DNA of 64,000 nt from SpSt-539 sp964549445 (GCA_964549445.1 CAZJVS010000022.1:10958-74957), one strand, 5' to 3'. Shown: positions 26,838 to 35,856, counted from the stretch's first letter. Notes: a model not told the origin generated them from the sequence alone. Numbers and translations are program-made.

Positions 26838-28948
26838 GGCTGGGTCCCTCCGTCGGATACCGTGCTGCGAAGATCAAAGCCGAGTTTGGCCAGCTCCATT
26901 TTGATCGCGTATGCGACTTGCCACGCCTTTAGGGCGCCGCGGTCGAAGCCAGCCCACCACTGGTCCATCGCCGCCGCGATGGCAGTGGTGTCGAGCGTTG
27001 AGCCGGATGCCGCCATCGCGAAGCTCGGTATGACCCCGACTTCGCACTCGTCGGGGATCATGTTCGCATTGAGGTCCGCCACGCGCGGATCGAAGCCGAC
27101 GTCGCACTCATCCGGACGCCCGTTGGCATTGCAATCAATCGACGTGCCGTTGGCGATGTCCACTGCGTCGTCGATGTCGTTCTGATTGCAGTCGTTTCCA
27201 AACGGTGATGGCCGAAGGGACGGCGACGATGCCTGCGCCTGCTGCGATCCCGCGCCCGGCTGCTCCGGCCCGAACCCGGACGAGCAGCAGGTGCTCGGCG
27301 CAAGGCCCGCACAGCCGCCGCAGCCGGGAATCGTCAGCAAAACACAGATGAACGGCCCCCAGTCGCTGCCGGGGACGCCGCTTTCCGGTATCCACTGGCA
27401 ATCGCCATTCAGATCAAGCTGGCAGGGAACAGAGATGAGGTCGTTGCAACCGGGCCGCGGAACGCCGGGTGGCCCGTAGAGATACTTGACCCAATATTCG
27501 ATGTCGTCGCCATTGACGAGACCATCTTCGTTGAGGTCGCCGCGGCAACATGCCTGCGATTGGCACAGCCCCAGGACATATCCGTCGGGGAGTAGTGTTG
27601 CGTTGACTGTGCCGTCGCCCGCTGTCCACGTGGCGGCGATGGTCCCGAGCGGGGTCCACAGGACCGTGTGCTGGGCGCTGTGTCCAAGACGGCGCGAAAT
27701 GCCGCCGCTCGCCAGGTGAATCCGGAACTCCCCGCCGAGGGCGACCGGGCCGAATTTAAAGGCCCGCGCATGGATTTCGACCGGATCGGGCTGATTCACC
27801 GCGTCCCACATGACCACAAACTCGCCCGAGTGGCCTGACGCCTGCGAGAAGGCAACGGTTGGATTCGGACCCCGATTATCGATGTTCTGATCGGGGTTAA
27901 ATTCGCTGTCGTTGTCAACGACGAATTCCGACCCGACGCGAATCGGATCGTTGCCGGGCGCGAAGTCCCAGGTGAACTGTCGGGCGAAAATACGCAGGCC
28001 ACCCTCGGTGCAGGCATCCAGTCGCGGCCCATACCAGACAACCACCAGCTTTCCCGTCGGGTCGAATGCGACGGCTGGGGAGTCTTGGGTTGTTCCCTCC
28101 GACTCAAGTGGGGGATTGCTCGGGTCCGTGCTCTCGAAGGGCTGATTGACGACGACTTCGGTCGTGATGGGGTTCCCGGCGGAGTCGAAGATTCGTAAGA
28201 CAATATTCATCGCCGATCCGAGGTTCGAACTGTCTTCCGCGTCCGCCCACGCGACGGCCACGTAGCCGTTCGCGGCCGCCGCGCAAGCCGTCCAGCGGCT
28301 CGTGAAGCACTGCTCGGTCGTACCGTTGCAGCCGCGAATCAACGTGTCGGCGTCCAGGCAGGGCGGCCGGACTTGGAGTCCGATAGGCGAAATCGCGACT
28401 TGCGAGTACGCGACACTTTTGCAGCCGGCCGCATCGATCGCGGTCGAGGGCTCGTGGTCGTCCCGGCCGTTGCAAGGCGGTGAGGTGGGAGACGTCACCG
28501 GTAATACGGTTCCGGGATTGAACGGATCGAACGTGAACGAGAGCTGCCGCAGAAAGGTGAAGCCCCCGAATGCCGCGCAGGCGGAGAAGCCGCAGCGTGC
28601 GTCGGACATCGTGAATGCCAGGCGTGCACTGCCGCTCGCATTCATGACCAGCGAGGGGTCAAGGCACTCCTCGCAGCTAAAGGGCGTCGCGGGAGGCGGA
28701 CGCTCCGCTATGAGTAGTACCGGCGCCTCCAGGCACGAGAGCGTCGTACCCAGCCGGACGGCGGCGATCTCGTTGTGCGATTCATTGGGAACAGTCTGCG
28801 TCGTTGGCGTTTGCCAGACGAGAATGAACTTGCCTTCGCCGTTTGCGGCGATGGTGCTCTGGCTGCCGAGCGCGACGCTCGTCTCGTACCTTCCCGAAGT
28901 TGGGTCGTAGGTGGGTGTCGGGCAGTCGGCGCGTGCGTTTGCGGTCAT
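26834..28948 (-). CDS. Large secreted dockerin-like protein whose signal peptide is out of frame
   Basis: From ATG 28948 (MTANARADCPTP) the protein has about 704 residues. The body includes a beta-propeller-like region ('GEGKFILVWQTP', 'GKLVVVWYGP', 'SGEFVVMWDA'), a dockerin-like segment 'RGDLNEDGLVNGDDIEYWVKYL...DLNGDCQW', and 'DCNxNGxPDECD' calcium motifs near the C-terminus. The frame as sequenced has no signal peptide, only the end of one (ANARA before D, a good signal peptidase site). A typical signal peptide lies directly upstream but in another frame, separated by an 8-bp tandem repeat. The gene may be phase-variable, switched off in this sequence, or carry a sequencing error. Confidence 0.75.
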   Translation of the reverse strand: MTANARADCPTPTYDPTSGRYETSVALGSQSTIAANGEGKFILVWQTPTTQTVPNESHNEIAAVRLGTTLSCLEAPVLLIAERPPPATPFSCEECLDPSLVMNASGSARLAFTMSDARCGFSACAAFGGFTFLRQLSFTFDPFNPGTVLPVTSPTSPPCNGRDDHEPSTAIDAAGCKSVAYSQVAISPIGLQVRPPCLDADTLIRGCNGTTEQCFTSRWTACAAAANGYVAVAWADAEDSSNLGSAMNIVLRIFDSAGNPITTEVVVNQPFESTDPSNPPLESEGTTQDSPAVAFDPTGKLVVVWYGPRLDACTEGGLRIFARQFTWDFAPGNDPIRVGSEFVVDNDSEFNPDQNIDNRGPNPTVAFSQASGHSGEFVVMWDAVNQPDPVEIHARAFKFGPVALGGEFRIHLASGGISRRLGHSAQHTVLWTPLGTIAATWTAGDGTVNATLLPDGYVLGLCQSQACCRGDLNEDGLVNGDDIEYWVKYLYGPPGVPRPGCNDLISVPCQLDLNGDCQWIPESGVPGSDWGPFICVLLTIPGCGGCAGLAPSTCCSSGFGPEQPGAGSQQAQASSPSLRPSPFGNDCNQNDIDDAVDIANGTSIDCNANGRPDECDVGFDPRVADLNANMIPDECEVGVIPSFAMAASGSTLDTTAIAAAMDQWWAGFDRGALKAWQVAYAIKMELAKLGFDLRSTVSDGGTQP

Positions 28949-29049
28949 ACAGCAATGCAGCAATGCAGCAATGCAGCAATGCAGCTTATCTGCACGCTCA
29001 GGAGGAGGCGAAGGCGGGAGAGACGAAGAATCCTAGGTGGTTGTAACAT
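28945..29049 (-). other. Out-of-frame signal-peptide leader of the secreted protein
   Basis: On the minus strand, ATG 29049 with GAGG upstream opens a 34-codon frame: basic start (MLQPPRILRLSRLR), then a hydrophobic core (LLLSVQISCIAALL) that runs into the repeat and stops at 28945. Removing one 8-bp repeat unit (or adding two) joins it in frame to MTANARADCP, giving a complete signal peptide with cleavage after ANARA. Confidence 0.6.
28951..28985. repeat. 8-bp microsatellite (AGCAATGC, 4 copies plus AGC)
   Basis: Four perfect tandem copies of AGCAATGC plus three further bases lie between the leader and the body of the secreted protein gene. The unit is not a multiple of three, so each gain or loss changes the reading frame, as in contingency loci. 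Confidence 0.9.
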
Positions 29050-29468
29050 GGTGTCAACCTCGCGTTGAGTGAAACTCCGCACCGCTCGCAGTCCGGGCGT
29101 GATGCGCACCTCCTTTCCGGTCGGCTCGCGCGCGAGCGATAGGCGCGCGGCGACTTCTCGGCCGAAGCACGGCGGCAAGGGCGCTGGGCGGGTCGAGCCC
29201 GATTTGCAGGGCGCGGCGAAGAGCGTGCGCCTCGGCGAATCGGTCCCGTTCAGGCGTCCGGCCTTTGCTGCGACCGCGCCATGGTGCGAATGCACTATGC
29301 AGGATGCGTGCCGTGGGAAATGCGTGCGTTGGCCTGATCAAAGTGGCGTTTTGCGGCCGCCAAGGGGTTGAAGGACGTTGGGATGGGTCGACCGGGCCGT
29401 TTAAGACGTTTTTGACAAGGTGTGTAAGTTCACCCGTCCAGCGGAAAAGTCCACGAGTGGATTGCAGT
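29050..29468. other. Intergenic region without a supported gene
   Basis: This 419-base stretch separates the start of the secreted protein leader from the 3' end of the aldo/keto reductase, both on the minus strand. It should contain the promoter of the secreted gene. I see no tRNA, terminator hairpin or convincing open frame. Minus-strand frames here lack ribosome sites. Confidence 0.4.
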
Positions 29469-30623
29469 TCAAGCGAGACAGCGGGTCGCGGCGGGGACCA
29501 GGTCGGCTATCGGGAGACTCAGTGGGCAGGCGGCGGCGGCGCGGGCCAGTTGGTCTTGGGTCCAGGCGCGCTGGGTGGGGGCCAGGGCGCGGAACTTTTC
29601 CCGGGCGAGGGTCCGCTGGCCGTAGGTGTTGAAGTACATCAGGTATCGCAGCGTGTCGGCGATGGCGAGTTTGTTGCCGGTCGCGGATTCGCATTCGCGC
29701 TTGCAGCTGCCGCAGCCGGCGGGGCAGTAGTCGCGGCGGGTGGCTTCGGCGTAGTGGCGCAGCATTTCTTCTTCGACGGCGGAGAGCTTGTCGTAGGTTG
29801 CGGCGACGTTTTGCTCAAGGACCTGGATCGAGGGCATGCAGGAGACGGCGGCGGCGATTCTCTCGTCTTTCCAGACGGCGCGGAGTACGGCCTGGTGCTT
29901 GGAGTAGCCGGCCTTCTTGAAGGGGTCGACGCGGTCGGCAAAGCTGATGGCGGAGCCCTGGGTCTTCATGGCGATGAGGCCGATGTCGGCCTTGTGGGCG
30001 ATGTCGATGGCGCGGTTCAGCTCGGCGTCGTCGTAGCTGCGGAAGTTGTACTTGAACATGATGACGTCGGTGAAGCCGCCGTCAGCGGCGGCCTTGAGCA
30101 AGGGGATGAGCTGGTCGTTGTGGCAGGAGAAGCCGAAGAAGCGGAGCTTGTTTTCGCGTTTCAGCTTTTCGGCGGCGGTCTTCCAGGCGGGGTCTGTCAG
30201 GACGGCGGGGCAGCTGAGGTTGTGGATGTAATAGATGTCGACCATCTGGAACTGGAGGCGGTCCAGCGAGGCCTGGAGGTCGACGGCGAGACTTTCGGGG
30301 TGCTTGGGGTGGCCCTTGGTGACGACGGTGACTTTGTCGCGGACATTTAGCGAGTTGATGATCGGGCCGAGGGTGCGCTCGCTCCAGCCGTTGACGTACT
30401 CGGCGGCGGTGTCGAAAAAGGTGCAGCCGAGTTCGAGGGCGCGCTGGACGTAGCGCTTTGAGAAGCGGTAGGTGCCGCCGACTTCGAGGATGGGGACCTT
30501 GAGGCCGGTGCGGCCGAGGGTGCGGGTGGGGATGGCTTTTTGGTCGGCGGCGCGGGTGGACTTTGTGGCGGCCGAGGCGGCGATTGCGGCGGCGCCGGCG
30601 ATGAATTGTCGTCTCGATGTCAT
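29469..30623 (-). CDS. Tat-exported aldo/keto reductase with C-terminal Fe-S-type cysteines
   Basis: The 384-residue protein starts at ATG 30623 with a Tat-type signal (MTSRRQFIAGAAAIAASAA). The aldo/keto reductase barrel has the catalytic set Asp71 (FFDTAAEY), Tyr76, Lys103 (VVTKGH) and His134 (YYIHN). The C-terminal extension carries 'CPAGCGSCKREC', a cysteine cluster seen in ferredoxin-containing AKRs. An upstream in-frame ATG at 30689 adds residues before the Tat motif and is less likely. The substrate is unknown; folding with cofactor before export fits the Tat route. Confidence 0.85.
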   Translation of the reverse strand: MTSRRQFIAGAAAIAASAATKSTRAADQKAIPTRTLGRTGLKVPILEVGGTYRFSKRYVQRALELGCTFFDTAAEYVNGWSERTLGPIINSLNVRDKVTVVTKGHPKHPESLAVDLQASLDRLQFQMVDIYYIHNLSCPAVLTDPAWKTAAEKLKRENKLRFFGFSCHNDQLIPLLKAAADGGFTDVIMFKYNFRSYDDAELNRAIDIAHKADIGLIAMKTQGSAISFADRVDPFKKAGYSKHQAVLRAVWKDERIAAAVSCMPSIQVLEQNVAATYDKLSAVEEEMLRHYAEATRRDYCPAGCGSCKRECESATGNKLAIADTLRYLMYFNTYGQRTLAREKFRALAPTQRAWTQDQLARAAAACPLSLPIADLVPAATRCLA

Positions 30624-30924
30624 GGCGATGGGCTCCGGCTTCAAATCGCCCACGCGGGCGGGGCGGCTTGACGGATAGTAGTGTCGCAAGAGGAGCTGAG
30701 TTCACGCATCAGTATTTTCCCTTAGAAGGCACGGTGTCGGCACCAGCCCGGTGGAGAATAGTGGCATTCTGCAGGGGCTCTTGCGTCGGATTCGCAATCG
30801 AAGAGTCGCGATCGTCGGCGAAACTGCGGAAATTTCGATGATTCGCGTACATTTGCCGGAGAGTCATGGTATCGTAGATGGCGTAATTCCGCCCCTCCCG
30901 GGCGATCAAACTTCGAGACGCCGA

Positions 30925-31224
30925 ATGATACAGCGCGGCACTAACACGCTGACGGCCCGGCCCGTGGCTCAGGACCACGATCTATTCTCAAACCGCGAAT
31001 GGATGGATGTTGCGCGCGAACTAAAGTTGTCAGGACGCGAGCTTGACATCGTGCGCCTTTGCGTGGCCGATCTGAAGGAAGCGACAATTGCACGGCGGCT
31101 TTCGATCTCAGAACACACCGTCCACACGCACATGGAACGCCTTCGCCGCAAGCTGGGTGTGGGAAGCCGAGCCGCGCTTTTGGTCCGAATTTTTGCCGCT
31201 TCGCGTACCCTGACCCGGCCTTGA
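30925..31224 (+). CDS. Small LuxR-type DNA-binding regulator
   Basis: The probable product has 99 residues from ATG 30925; open frame extends upstream to 30751, so the start is uncertain. The C-terminal 60 residues form a LuxR/GerE helix-turn-helix: 'LKLSGRELDIVRLCVADLKEATIARRLSISEHTVHTHMERLRRKLGV'. A short 'DLFSNREWMDVAREL' precedes it. There is no receiver or ligand domain. Similar short regulators are frequent in planctomycetes. The 301 bases before it (30624-30924) show no other gene; it may regulate the PEP-CTERM gene downstream, by position only. Confidence 0.78.
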   Translation: MIQRGTNTLTARPVAQDHDLFSNREWMDVARELKLSGRELDIVRLCVADLKEATIARRLSISEHTVHTHMERLRRKLGVGSRAALLVRIFAASRTLTRP

Positions 31225-31482
31225 TGGGTCTGCGCGGGCAACTGGCGTCGCTGTCGGCCGTCCAGCCGACGGATGATTAGGTGACTTCCGCCTCTGCCCA
31301 TCAATCGGATAGGGTGGGAAGCGTAGTTGTGGTTGAAAACGCGCCGCAAGCGCCTGAGGTGTCGGGTCAGCTGGCGTTGTCACTTTTCGAGGTTGCAAGA
31401 GCCGCAGTCACCACTGCAGCGAAGTGGCGTGCGGCGACTAATCGAACGATTGGTCCTCTCGTCCGCTGCACGGAGGTGAGGT

Positions 31483-32277
31483 ATGCAAGCAGCGTTAAGA
31501 CAACTATGGATTCTGTCGGCATGCGTGCTGCTCATTGCGGTTCCGGTCGCAGCGGACTGGGACCCGGGAATGCCTTACAAGATGCACTATCCGCAGCTTC
31601 CCGATCCGCAGGGAATCGACATCAATGCGTCGCTTCCGAAGATCCTCGCGGATGACTGGCTTTGCACGGGGACCGGGCCGGTCAGCGATATCCATATTTG
31701 GGGTTCGTGGTTCAACGATCAGAAATTCACCGGGTCAGTGATTCACGCGAGCATTCACGCGAACATTCCGGCCGATCCGGACACACCCTACAGCCGTCCA
31801 GGGGAATTGTTGTGGTCACGAAATTTCTTCCCGGGTCAGTACGCTCAGCGGCTGTACGGTCCGCCGTCGCCACAGACGTGGTGGGATCCGAAGTTTCCGT
31901 ATGATCCGACGGTAAATCACTTCAATACGTGGCAGTACAACATGACGGATATTTCCGAGCCGTTCATTCAGACCGAGGGAACGGTGTATTGGCTGGACAT
32001 CTCGGTCTTTGCGGGTGTGGATGCCCAAGGTAATCCGGTTCCGCTTCCCGATCAATTCAAGTTCGGCTGGAAGACTTCGATCTCGCCGCTCTTCATGGAC
32101 GACGCGGTTTGGATGCACACGAGTGATCCGCCGCCGCCGACGTGGCATCCGCTGGTCGATCCCCGGCCGGGTCTTGTGGTGCGAAGCTTGGACCTTGCAT
32201 TTGTGATAACGCCGGAGCCGGCAACGCTGGCGCTGGTGGGCATGGGAGCACTCGGTCTGCTGCGGCGGCGGCGCTGA
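31483..32277 (+). CDS. PEP-CTERM sorting domain protein
   Basis: The 264-residue exported protein has a signal peptide (MQAALRQLWILSACVLLIAVPVAA), a mature domain with many Trp and Pro residues ('SDIHIWGSWFNDQKF', 'PPSPQTWWDPKF', 'EGTVYWLDISVFAG'), and the tail 'ITPEPATLALVGMGALGLLRRRR'. GGAGGTGAGG precedes the ATG. A hairpin terminator follows at 32311. The domain resembles a secreted family widespread in planctomycetes; no enzymatic motif is visible. Confidence 0.82.
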   Translation: MQAALRQLWILSACVLLIAVPVAADWDPGMPYKMHYPQLPDPQGIDINASLPKILADDWLCTGTGPVSDIHIWGSWFNDQKFTGSVIHASIHANIPADPDTPYSRPGELLWSRNFFPGQYAQRLYGPPSPQTWWDPKFPYDPTVNHFNTWQYNMTDISEPFIQTEGTVYWLDISVFAGVDAQGNPVPLPDQFKFGWKTSISPLFMDDAVWMHTSDPPPPTWHPLVDPRPGLVVRSLDLAFVITPEPATLALVGMGALGLLRRRR

Positions 32278-32310
32278 GACCAACCCGTAGCGTAGAGCAG
32301 GACCTGAAAT

Positions 32311-32343
32311 GGGGCGTGCAGCGGTGAGTTGCACGCCCCTCTT
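32311..32343 (+). terminator. Rho-independent-type terminator
   Basis: A perfect 10-bp stem GGGGCGTGCA (32311-32320) / TGCACGCCCC (32330-32339) with a 9-base loop is followed by TCTT. The T-tract is short, so efficiency is uncertain. It lies 33 bases after the PEP-CTERM stop. Confidence 0.55.
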
Positions 32344-32390
32344 GTGCGCGCGATTGCCCGATCGGTCTCGGCGGGCTTACAATCGGGCCG

Positions 32391-33371
32391 ATGCCGGAAT
32401 ACAAGGTTCAGCTTGACGTCTACAACGGGCCGCTCGATCTGCTGCTGTATCTGATTCGGCGGAGCGAGCTGGATATCTACGACATCCCGATCGCCGAAGT
32501 CACCCGACAGTACTGCGAATACGTGGCGTGCCTGCACCAGATCGATCCGGACGCGGCGGCTGAGTTCCTGGTTCTGGCGGCGATGCTGATGGAGATCAAG
32601 TCGCGGATGCTGCTGCCGCGGCCGCCGGCGGAGGAAGGGGGCGAGCTGGAGGAGCTGGCCGATCCGCGGATGGAACTGGTGCGGCAGCTGTTGGAATACA
32701 AGAAATACAAGGATGCGTCGCTGGAATTGGGGACGGCGGCGGCGATGCAGGCGGCGCGATGGCCGCGGAGCCCGGTGGTGGAACTGGCGGGCAACCCGGC
32801 GGCGTACGATCTGGATGACGTTCAGATCTGGGACCTGGTGGCGGCGTTTAACCAGTTGATGGTGTCGATCGGGCGGGACCGTGCGACGCACGACGTGGTT
32901 TTTGACGACACGCCGATCGCGCTGCACGCGACTGACATCCAGGATCGACTGAATCGAGATGGAGCGCTGGCGTTTACGGCACTGTTCGCCGGGCGGGGCC
33001 GGGCGGAGATGATCGGGCTGTTCCTCGCATTGCTGGAGCTGATCCGGCAGCGGCGGGTGCGGGTCGAGCAGACCGAAGTCGCGGCACCGATCATGGTCAT
33101 TCCGCTGAGCTTTGATCCGATTACGGTGGGCACGGAGTGGGAGTATCGCATCGCAGCCGAGGAGCCGGCGGTGGAGGAGCGCGAAGCGCCCGCGGTCGAG
33201 GAGCGGCCGGCGGCATCGGGCGATCCGGCGCTGACACTGGCGGTGCAGGAAGAAGATGAGCTGGATGACGTGCTGGCGCAGCTCGATCAGATCAAGACGG
33301 ACGTGGAAGTTGATTTGACCGGCGACGGTGAGACGGGATCGAAGAAGCGGCGGGGCGGGGACGAGGATTGA
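32391..33371 (+). CDS. scpA: Segregation and condensation protein A
   Basis: The 326-residue kleisin subunit of the Smc-ScpAB condensin bridges the SMC dimer and helps chromosome organisation. The N-terminal signature is 'YNGPLDLLLYLIRRSELDIYDIPI', followed by 'FLVLAAMLMEIKSRMLLPRP', and the C-terminal winged-helix region contains 'FLALLELIRQRRVRVEQ'. An acidic 60-residue C-terminal extension (VEEREAPAVEERPA...) is longer than usual. It is followed by ridA after one base. Confidence 0.92.
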   Translation: MPEYKVQLDVYNGPLDLLLYLIRRSELDIYDIPIAEVTRQYCEYVACLHQIDPDAAAEFLVLAAMLMEIKSRMLLPRPPAEEGGELEELADPRMELVRQLLEYKKYKDASLELGTAAAMQAARWPRSPVVELAGNPAAYDLDDVQIWDLVAAFNQLMVSIGRDRATHDVVFDDTPIALHATDIQDRLNRDGALAFTALFAGRGRAEMIGLFLALLELIRQRRVRVEQTEVAAPIMVIPLSFDPITVGTEWEYRIAAEEPAVEEREAPAVEERPAASGDPALTLAVQEEDELDDVLAQLDQIKTDVEVDLTGDGETGSKKRRGGDED

Positions 33372-33372
33372 G

Positions 33373-33831
33373 ATGACGCCTTCGCAACGACTGGCCGAGT
33401 TGAAGATCACGCTGCCGACGATGCCGAAGCCGATCGGGTCGTACGTGCCGGGCGTGCGGGTCGGGCAACTCGTAATGTGCAGCGGGCAGTTGCCGTTTGT
33501 CGACGGGAAGCTGCTGGCGACCGGGAAGGTGGGCGGTGAGGTCTCGATCGAGGCGGCGGTGGCGGCGAGCCGGCAGGCGGGGTTGAACGCGCTTTCGATT
33601 CTCGCGGAGACGGCGGGGGGGATCGATCGCATCGGGCGGATCGTGCGATTGGCGGTATTTGTGAACAGCGCGGCGGGATTCAGCGAGCAGCCGAAGGTGG
33701 CGAACGGGGCGAGCGACTTGATGACTCAGGTTTTTGGGGATGCGGGGCGGCACGTGCGGGCGGCGGTGGGGGCGGCGGAACTGCCGATGAACGCGTGTGT
33801 CGAGGTCGAGGCCGTGGCGGAGTTGAAGTGA
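33373..33831 (+). CDS. RidA-family enamine/imine deaminase-like protein
   Basis: The 152-residue protein starts at ATG 33373 directly after the scpA stop. It has the YjgF/UK114 features 'GQLVMCSGQLPFVDGKLL', 'NALSILAETAGGIDRIGRIVRLAVFVNS', and the C-terminal 'HVRAAVGAAELPMNACVEVEAVAEL'. The conserved Arg of 'R.AVG..ELP' is present. It belongs to the longer-N-terminus subgroup, where deaminase activity is less certain than in RidA proper. It overlaps the next gene by four bases (GTGA). Confidence 0.88.
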   Translation: MTPSQRLAELKITLPTMPKPIGSYVPGVRVGQLVMCSGQLPFVDGKLLATGKVGGEVSIEAAVAASRQAGLNALSILAETAGGIDRIGRIVRLAVFVNSAAGFSEQPKVANGASDLMTQVFGDAGRHVRAAVGAAELPMNACVEVEAVAELK

Positions 33832-34910
33832 GCCGCATGGCGGTCGGACGAGACGACACGGATTCGAAGACGTTACGGCCGTTGCGTTGGCGGGGCGAGG
33901 CGGACGGAGTCCTCGAACTGCTGGATCAGACGCTGTTGCCGAACGAGGTGAAGTGGCTGGAGATTCGCGACGTCGAGACGCTGTTCGAGGCGATTCGGGC
34001 ATTGCGGGTGAGGGGGGCGCCGGCGATTGGGTGCGCGGCGGCGTACGGCGTTCTGCTGGGGTTGCGCGGGGCGGGCGACGGTTGGCTCAGGGCGGTGCGG
34101 GCGGCGTGCGCGCGGCTGGCGGAATCGCGGCCGACGGCGGTCAATTTGTTCTGGGCGCTGAATCGGATGGAGAGGCGGGCAGAGAGTTTGTCGACGGCGA
34201 GCGCCGGCGAGGCTGGGCGGGCGCTGCTTGCAGAAGGGCATGCAATTCGGGATGAAGATGCGGCGATGTGCCGGGCGATCGGCCGGCACGGGATGGAGCT
34301 GATCCGCGACGGCATGGGGGTATTGACGCACTGCAATGCGGGGGCGTTGGCGACTTCGGAGTATGGGACGGCGCTGGCGCCGATGTACGCGGCGCAAGAG
34401 GCCGGCCGGCGGTTTCGCGTGTTTGTGGACGAGACGCGGCCGTTGTTGCAGGGGTCGCGGTTGACGGCGTGGGAACTGACGCAAGCGGGGATCGAGGCGA
34501 CGCTGATCTGCGACAACATGGCTGCGAGCGTGATGCGGGCGGGGAAGGTGCAGCTCGTGATTACGGGGGCGGACCGGATCGCAGCGAACGGCGACACGGC
34601 GAACAAGATCGGCACTTACGGCGTGGCGGTGCTGGCGAAGGCGCACGGGATTCCGTTTTACGTGGCGGCGCCGAGTTCGACATTCGATCGGAGCTTGGCG
34701 AACGGTTCGCAGATTCCGATCGAGGAGCGAAACGCGGATGAGATCCGGCGGGGATTCGGGCGAGCGACGGCGCCGGCGGACGTTGCGTGTTTCAATCCGG
34801 CGTTCGACGTTTCGCCGGCTGAGCTGATCGCCGGAATTATCTGCGAGCGGGGGCTGATTCGGCCCGTCCGAACGGAGACGATCGGCAAAGTCTTGGGGGA
34901 CAAGGGTTAG
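33828..34910 (+). CDS. mtnA: S-methyl-5-thioribose-1-phosphate isomerase
   Basis: The 360-residue enzyme converts methylthioribose-1-phosphate to methylthioribulose-1-phosphate in methionine salvage. Diagnostic segments are 'VRGAPAIGCAAAYGV', the catalytic Cys in 'THCNAGALATSEYGTA', 'VDETRPLLQGSRLTAWEL', and the catalytic Asp in 'ITGADRIAANGDTANKIGTY'. GTG 33828, overlapping the ridA stop, has the better-spaced ribosome site (GGAG at 33819-33822); ATG 33837 is the alternative. No other mtn genes are nearby. Paralogous activity as an eIF2B-like protein is unlikely given the intact catalytic residues. Confidence 0.9.
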   Translation: MSRMAVGRDDTDSKTLRPLRWRGEADGVLELLDQTLLPNEVKWLEIRDVETLFEAIRALRVRGAPAIGCAAAYGVLLGLRGAGDGWLRAVRAACARLAESRPTAVNLFWALNRMERRAESLSTASAGEAGRALLAEGHAIRDEDAAMCRAIGRHGMELIRDGMGVLTHCNAGALATSEYGTALAPMYAAQEAGRRFRVFVDETRPLLQGSRLTAWELTQAGIEATLICDNMAASVMRAGKVQLVITGADRIAANGDTANKIGTYGVAVLAKAHGIPFYVAAPSSTFDRSLANGSQIPIEERNADEIRRGFGRATAPADVACFNPAFDVSPAELIAGIICERGLIRPVRTETIGKVLGDKG

Positions 34911-35148
34911 CGATCGGCAGAACGGTGCGGTCAATCATGCCGCGGGCATGGACCCATTCGACGAATCGTGCCGATGAAGGATGGTGGGTTCGCAGACGCG
35001 GCGCGGCGGCATCGAGAAGAGATGTAGGCCGGGTCTTGAAAAGTCGCGAACGGACTGATAGTATCCGGCAGATCGACACACGCCTCCGTGTCGCGAAGCC
35101 ACGGCTGTGGAGCGACTCCCGCCTCCCTCGCTTCGGAGAATCACAAAC

Positions 35149-35442
35149 ATGCGTGGAAAGAAACGACGAGCAATCGTCATCGCTGCGTCCCTTATGGGCG
35201 GCGGGGTTCTACTACAGTTCGGGAATTGCATTGCACAGTCAGCGAATTTCGCCCTTGGTGCGCTCGATTTCTGCGCATTTTCGCTGACGCCAGAGTGCAC
35301 GTTTGGACCACTGGCACCGTGCGGAATCCCGGATACTCGAACGATTGACGCGAATGGAACTCTTGGGCCGATTCAGAACGCCGAGGACGATATTCTTCTC
35401 GATTGCCCCGTGACGCTGATCCCGGTCGGAACAGGTACGTGA
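35149..35442 (+). CDS. Small exported Cys-containing protein (97 aa)
   Basis: ATG 35149 follows CGGAGAA. A basic N-terminus (MRGKKRRAIVIAA) and hydrophobic segment lead to 'GNCIAQSANFALGALDFC', so the protein is exported and may be cleaved or lipidated around the first Cys, though the lipobox is poor. The mature part has six cysteines and 'CGIPDTRTIDANG'. It resembles the next gene in layout and in 'IAA..MG.GV', 'GN.C' and 'IPD.RT' patterns. The family is not recognised. Confidence 0.55.
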   Translation: MRGKKRRAIVIAASLMGGGVLLQFGNCIAQSANFALGALDFCAFSLTPECTFGPLAPCGIPDTRTIDANGTLGPIQNAEDDILLDCPVTLIPVGTGT

Positions 35443-35490
35443 CCTTCGTCGAAGAAATCGACGGACGATTCGCATTTGGAGGAATGGCTG

Positions 35491-35856
35491 ATGAGTAAGA
35501 ATGTGAAGCGGGCGCGAAAACTCATGATCGCGGCGGCCGTCATCGGGAACGGAGTCGTTCTCGGGAACGGATGCGCGAATATGTTATTTTCGATTTCTCC
35601 GTGCGGGACGGTCGTGCCGACGACGATTTGCACGCCGGCGGATCAGCTCAACCTGCTGTTCCCGTATCTGAACATACCCGACTACCGAACGGACCCGTCG
35701 TGTACGATTCCGTTTGGCTGCGGTGAGCAGGGCGACAGTGATCTGTTCCCGCCATCGGGTGGTCCCGGTGGTGGTGCGTCCGACCCGCCTGATCAATCGG
35801 ACAGCGGCGGTGGCACAGGTGGTGGCGGCACCGGCGGTGGCGGTACCGGAACGTAG
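35491..35856 (+). CDS. Small putative lipoprotein with Gly/Thr-rich tail (121 aa)
   Basis: GGAGGA (35478-35483) precedes ATG 35491. The N-terminus (MSKNVKRARKLMIAAAVIGNG) and 'LGNGC' suggest a lipoprotein signal. A short domain with 'FSISPCGTVVPTTICTPADQLNLLF' and 'IPDYRTDPSCTIPFGCG' is followed by a Gly/Ser/Asp linker and the tail 'GGGTGGGGTGGGGTGT'. It appears to be a diverged tandem copy of the gene before it. A strong terminator follows at 35912. Confidence 0.55.
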   Translation: MSKNVKRARKLMIAAAVIGNGVVLGNGCANMLFSISPCGTVVPTTICTPADQLNLLFPYLNIPDYRTDPSCTIPFGCGEQGDSDLFPPSGGPGGGASDPPDQSDSGGGTGGGGTGGGGTGT

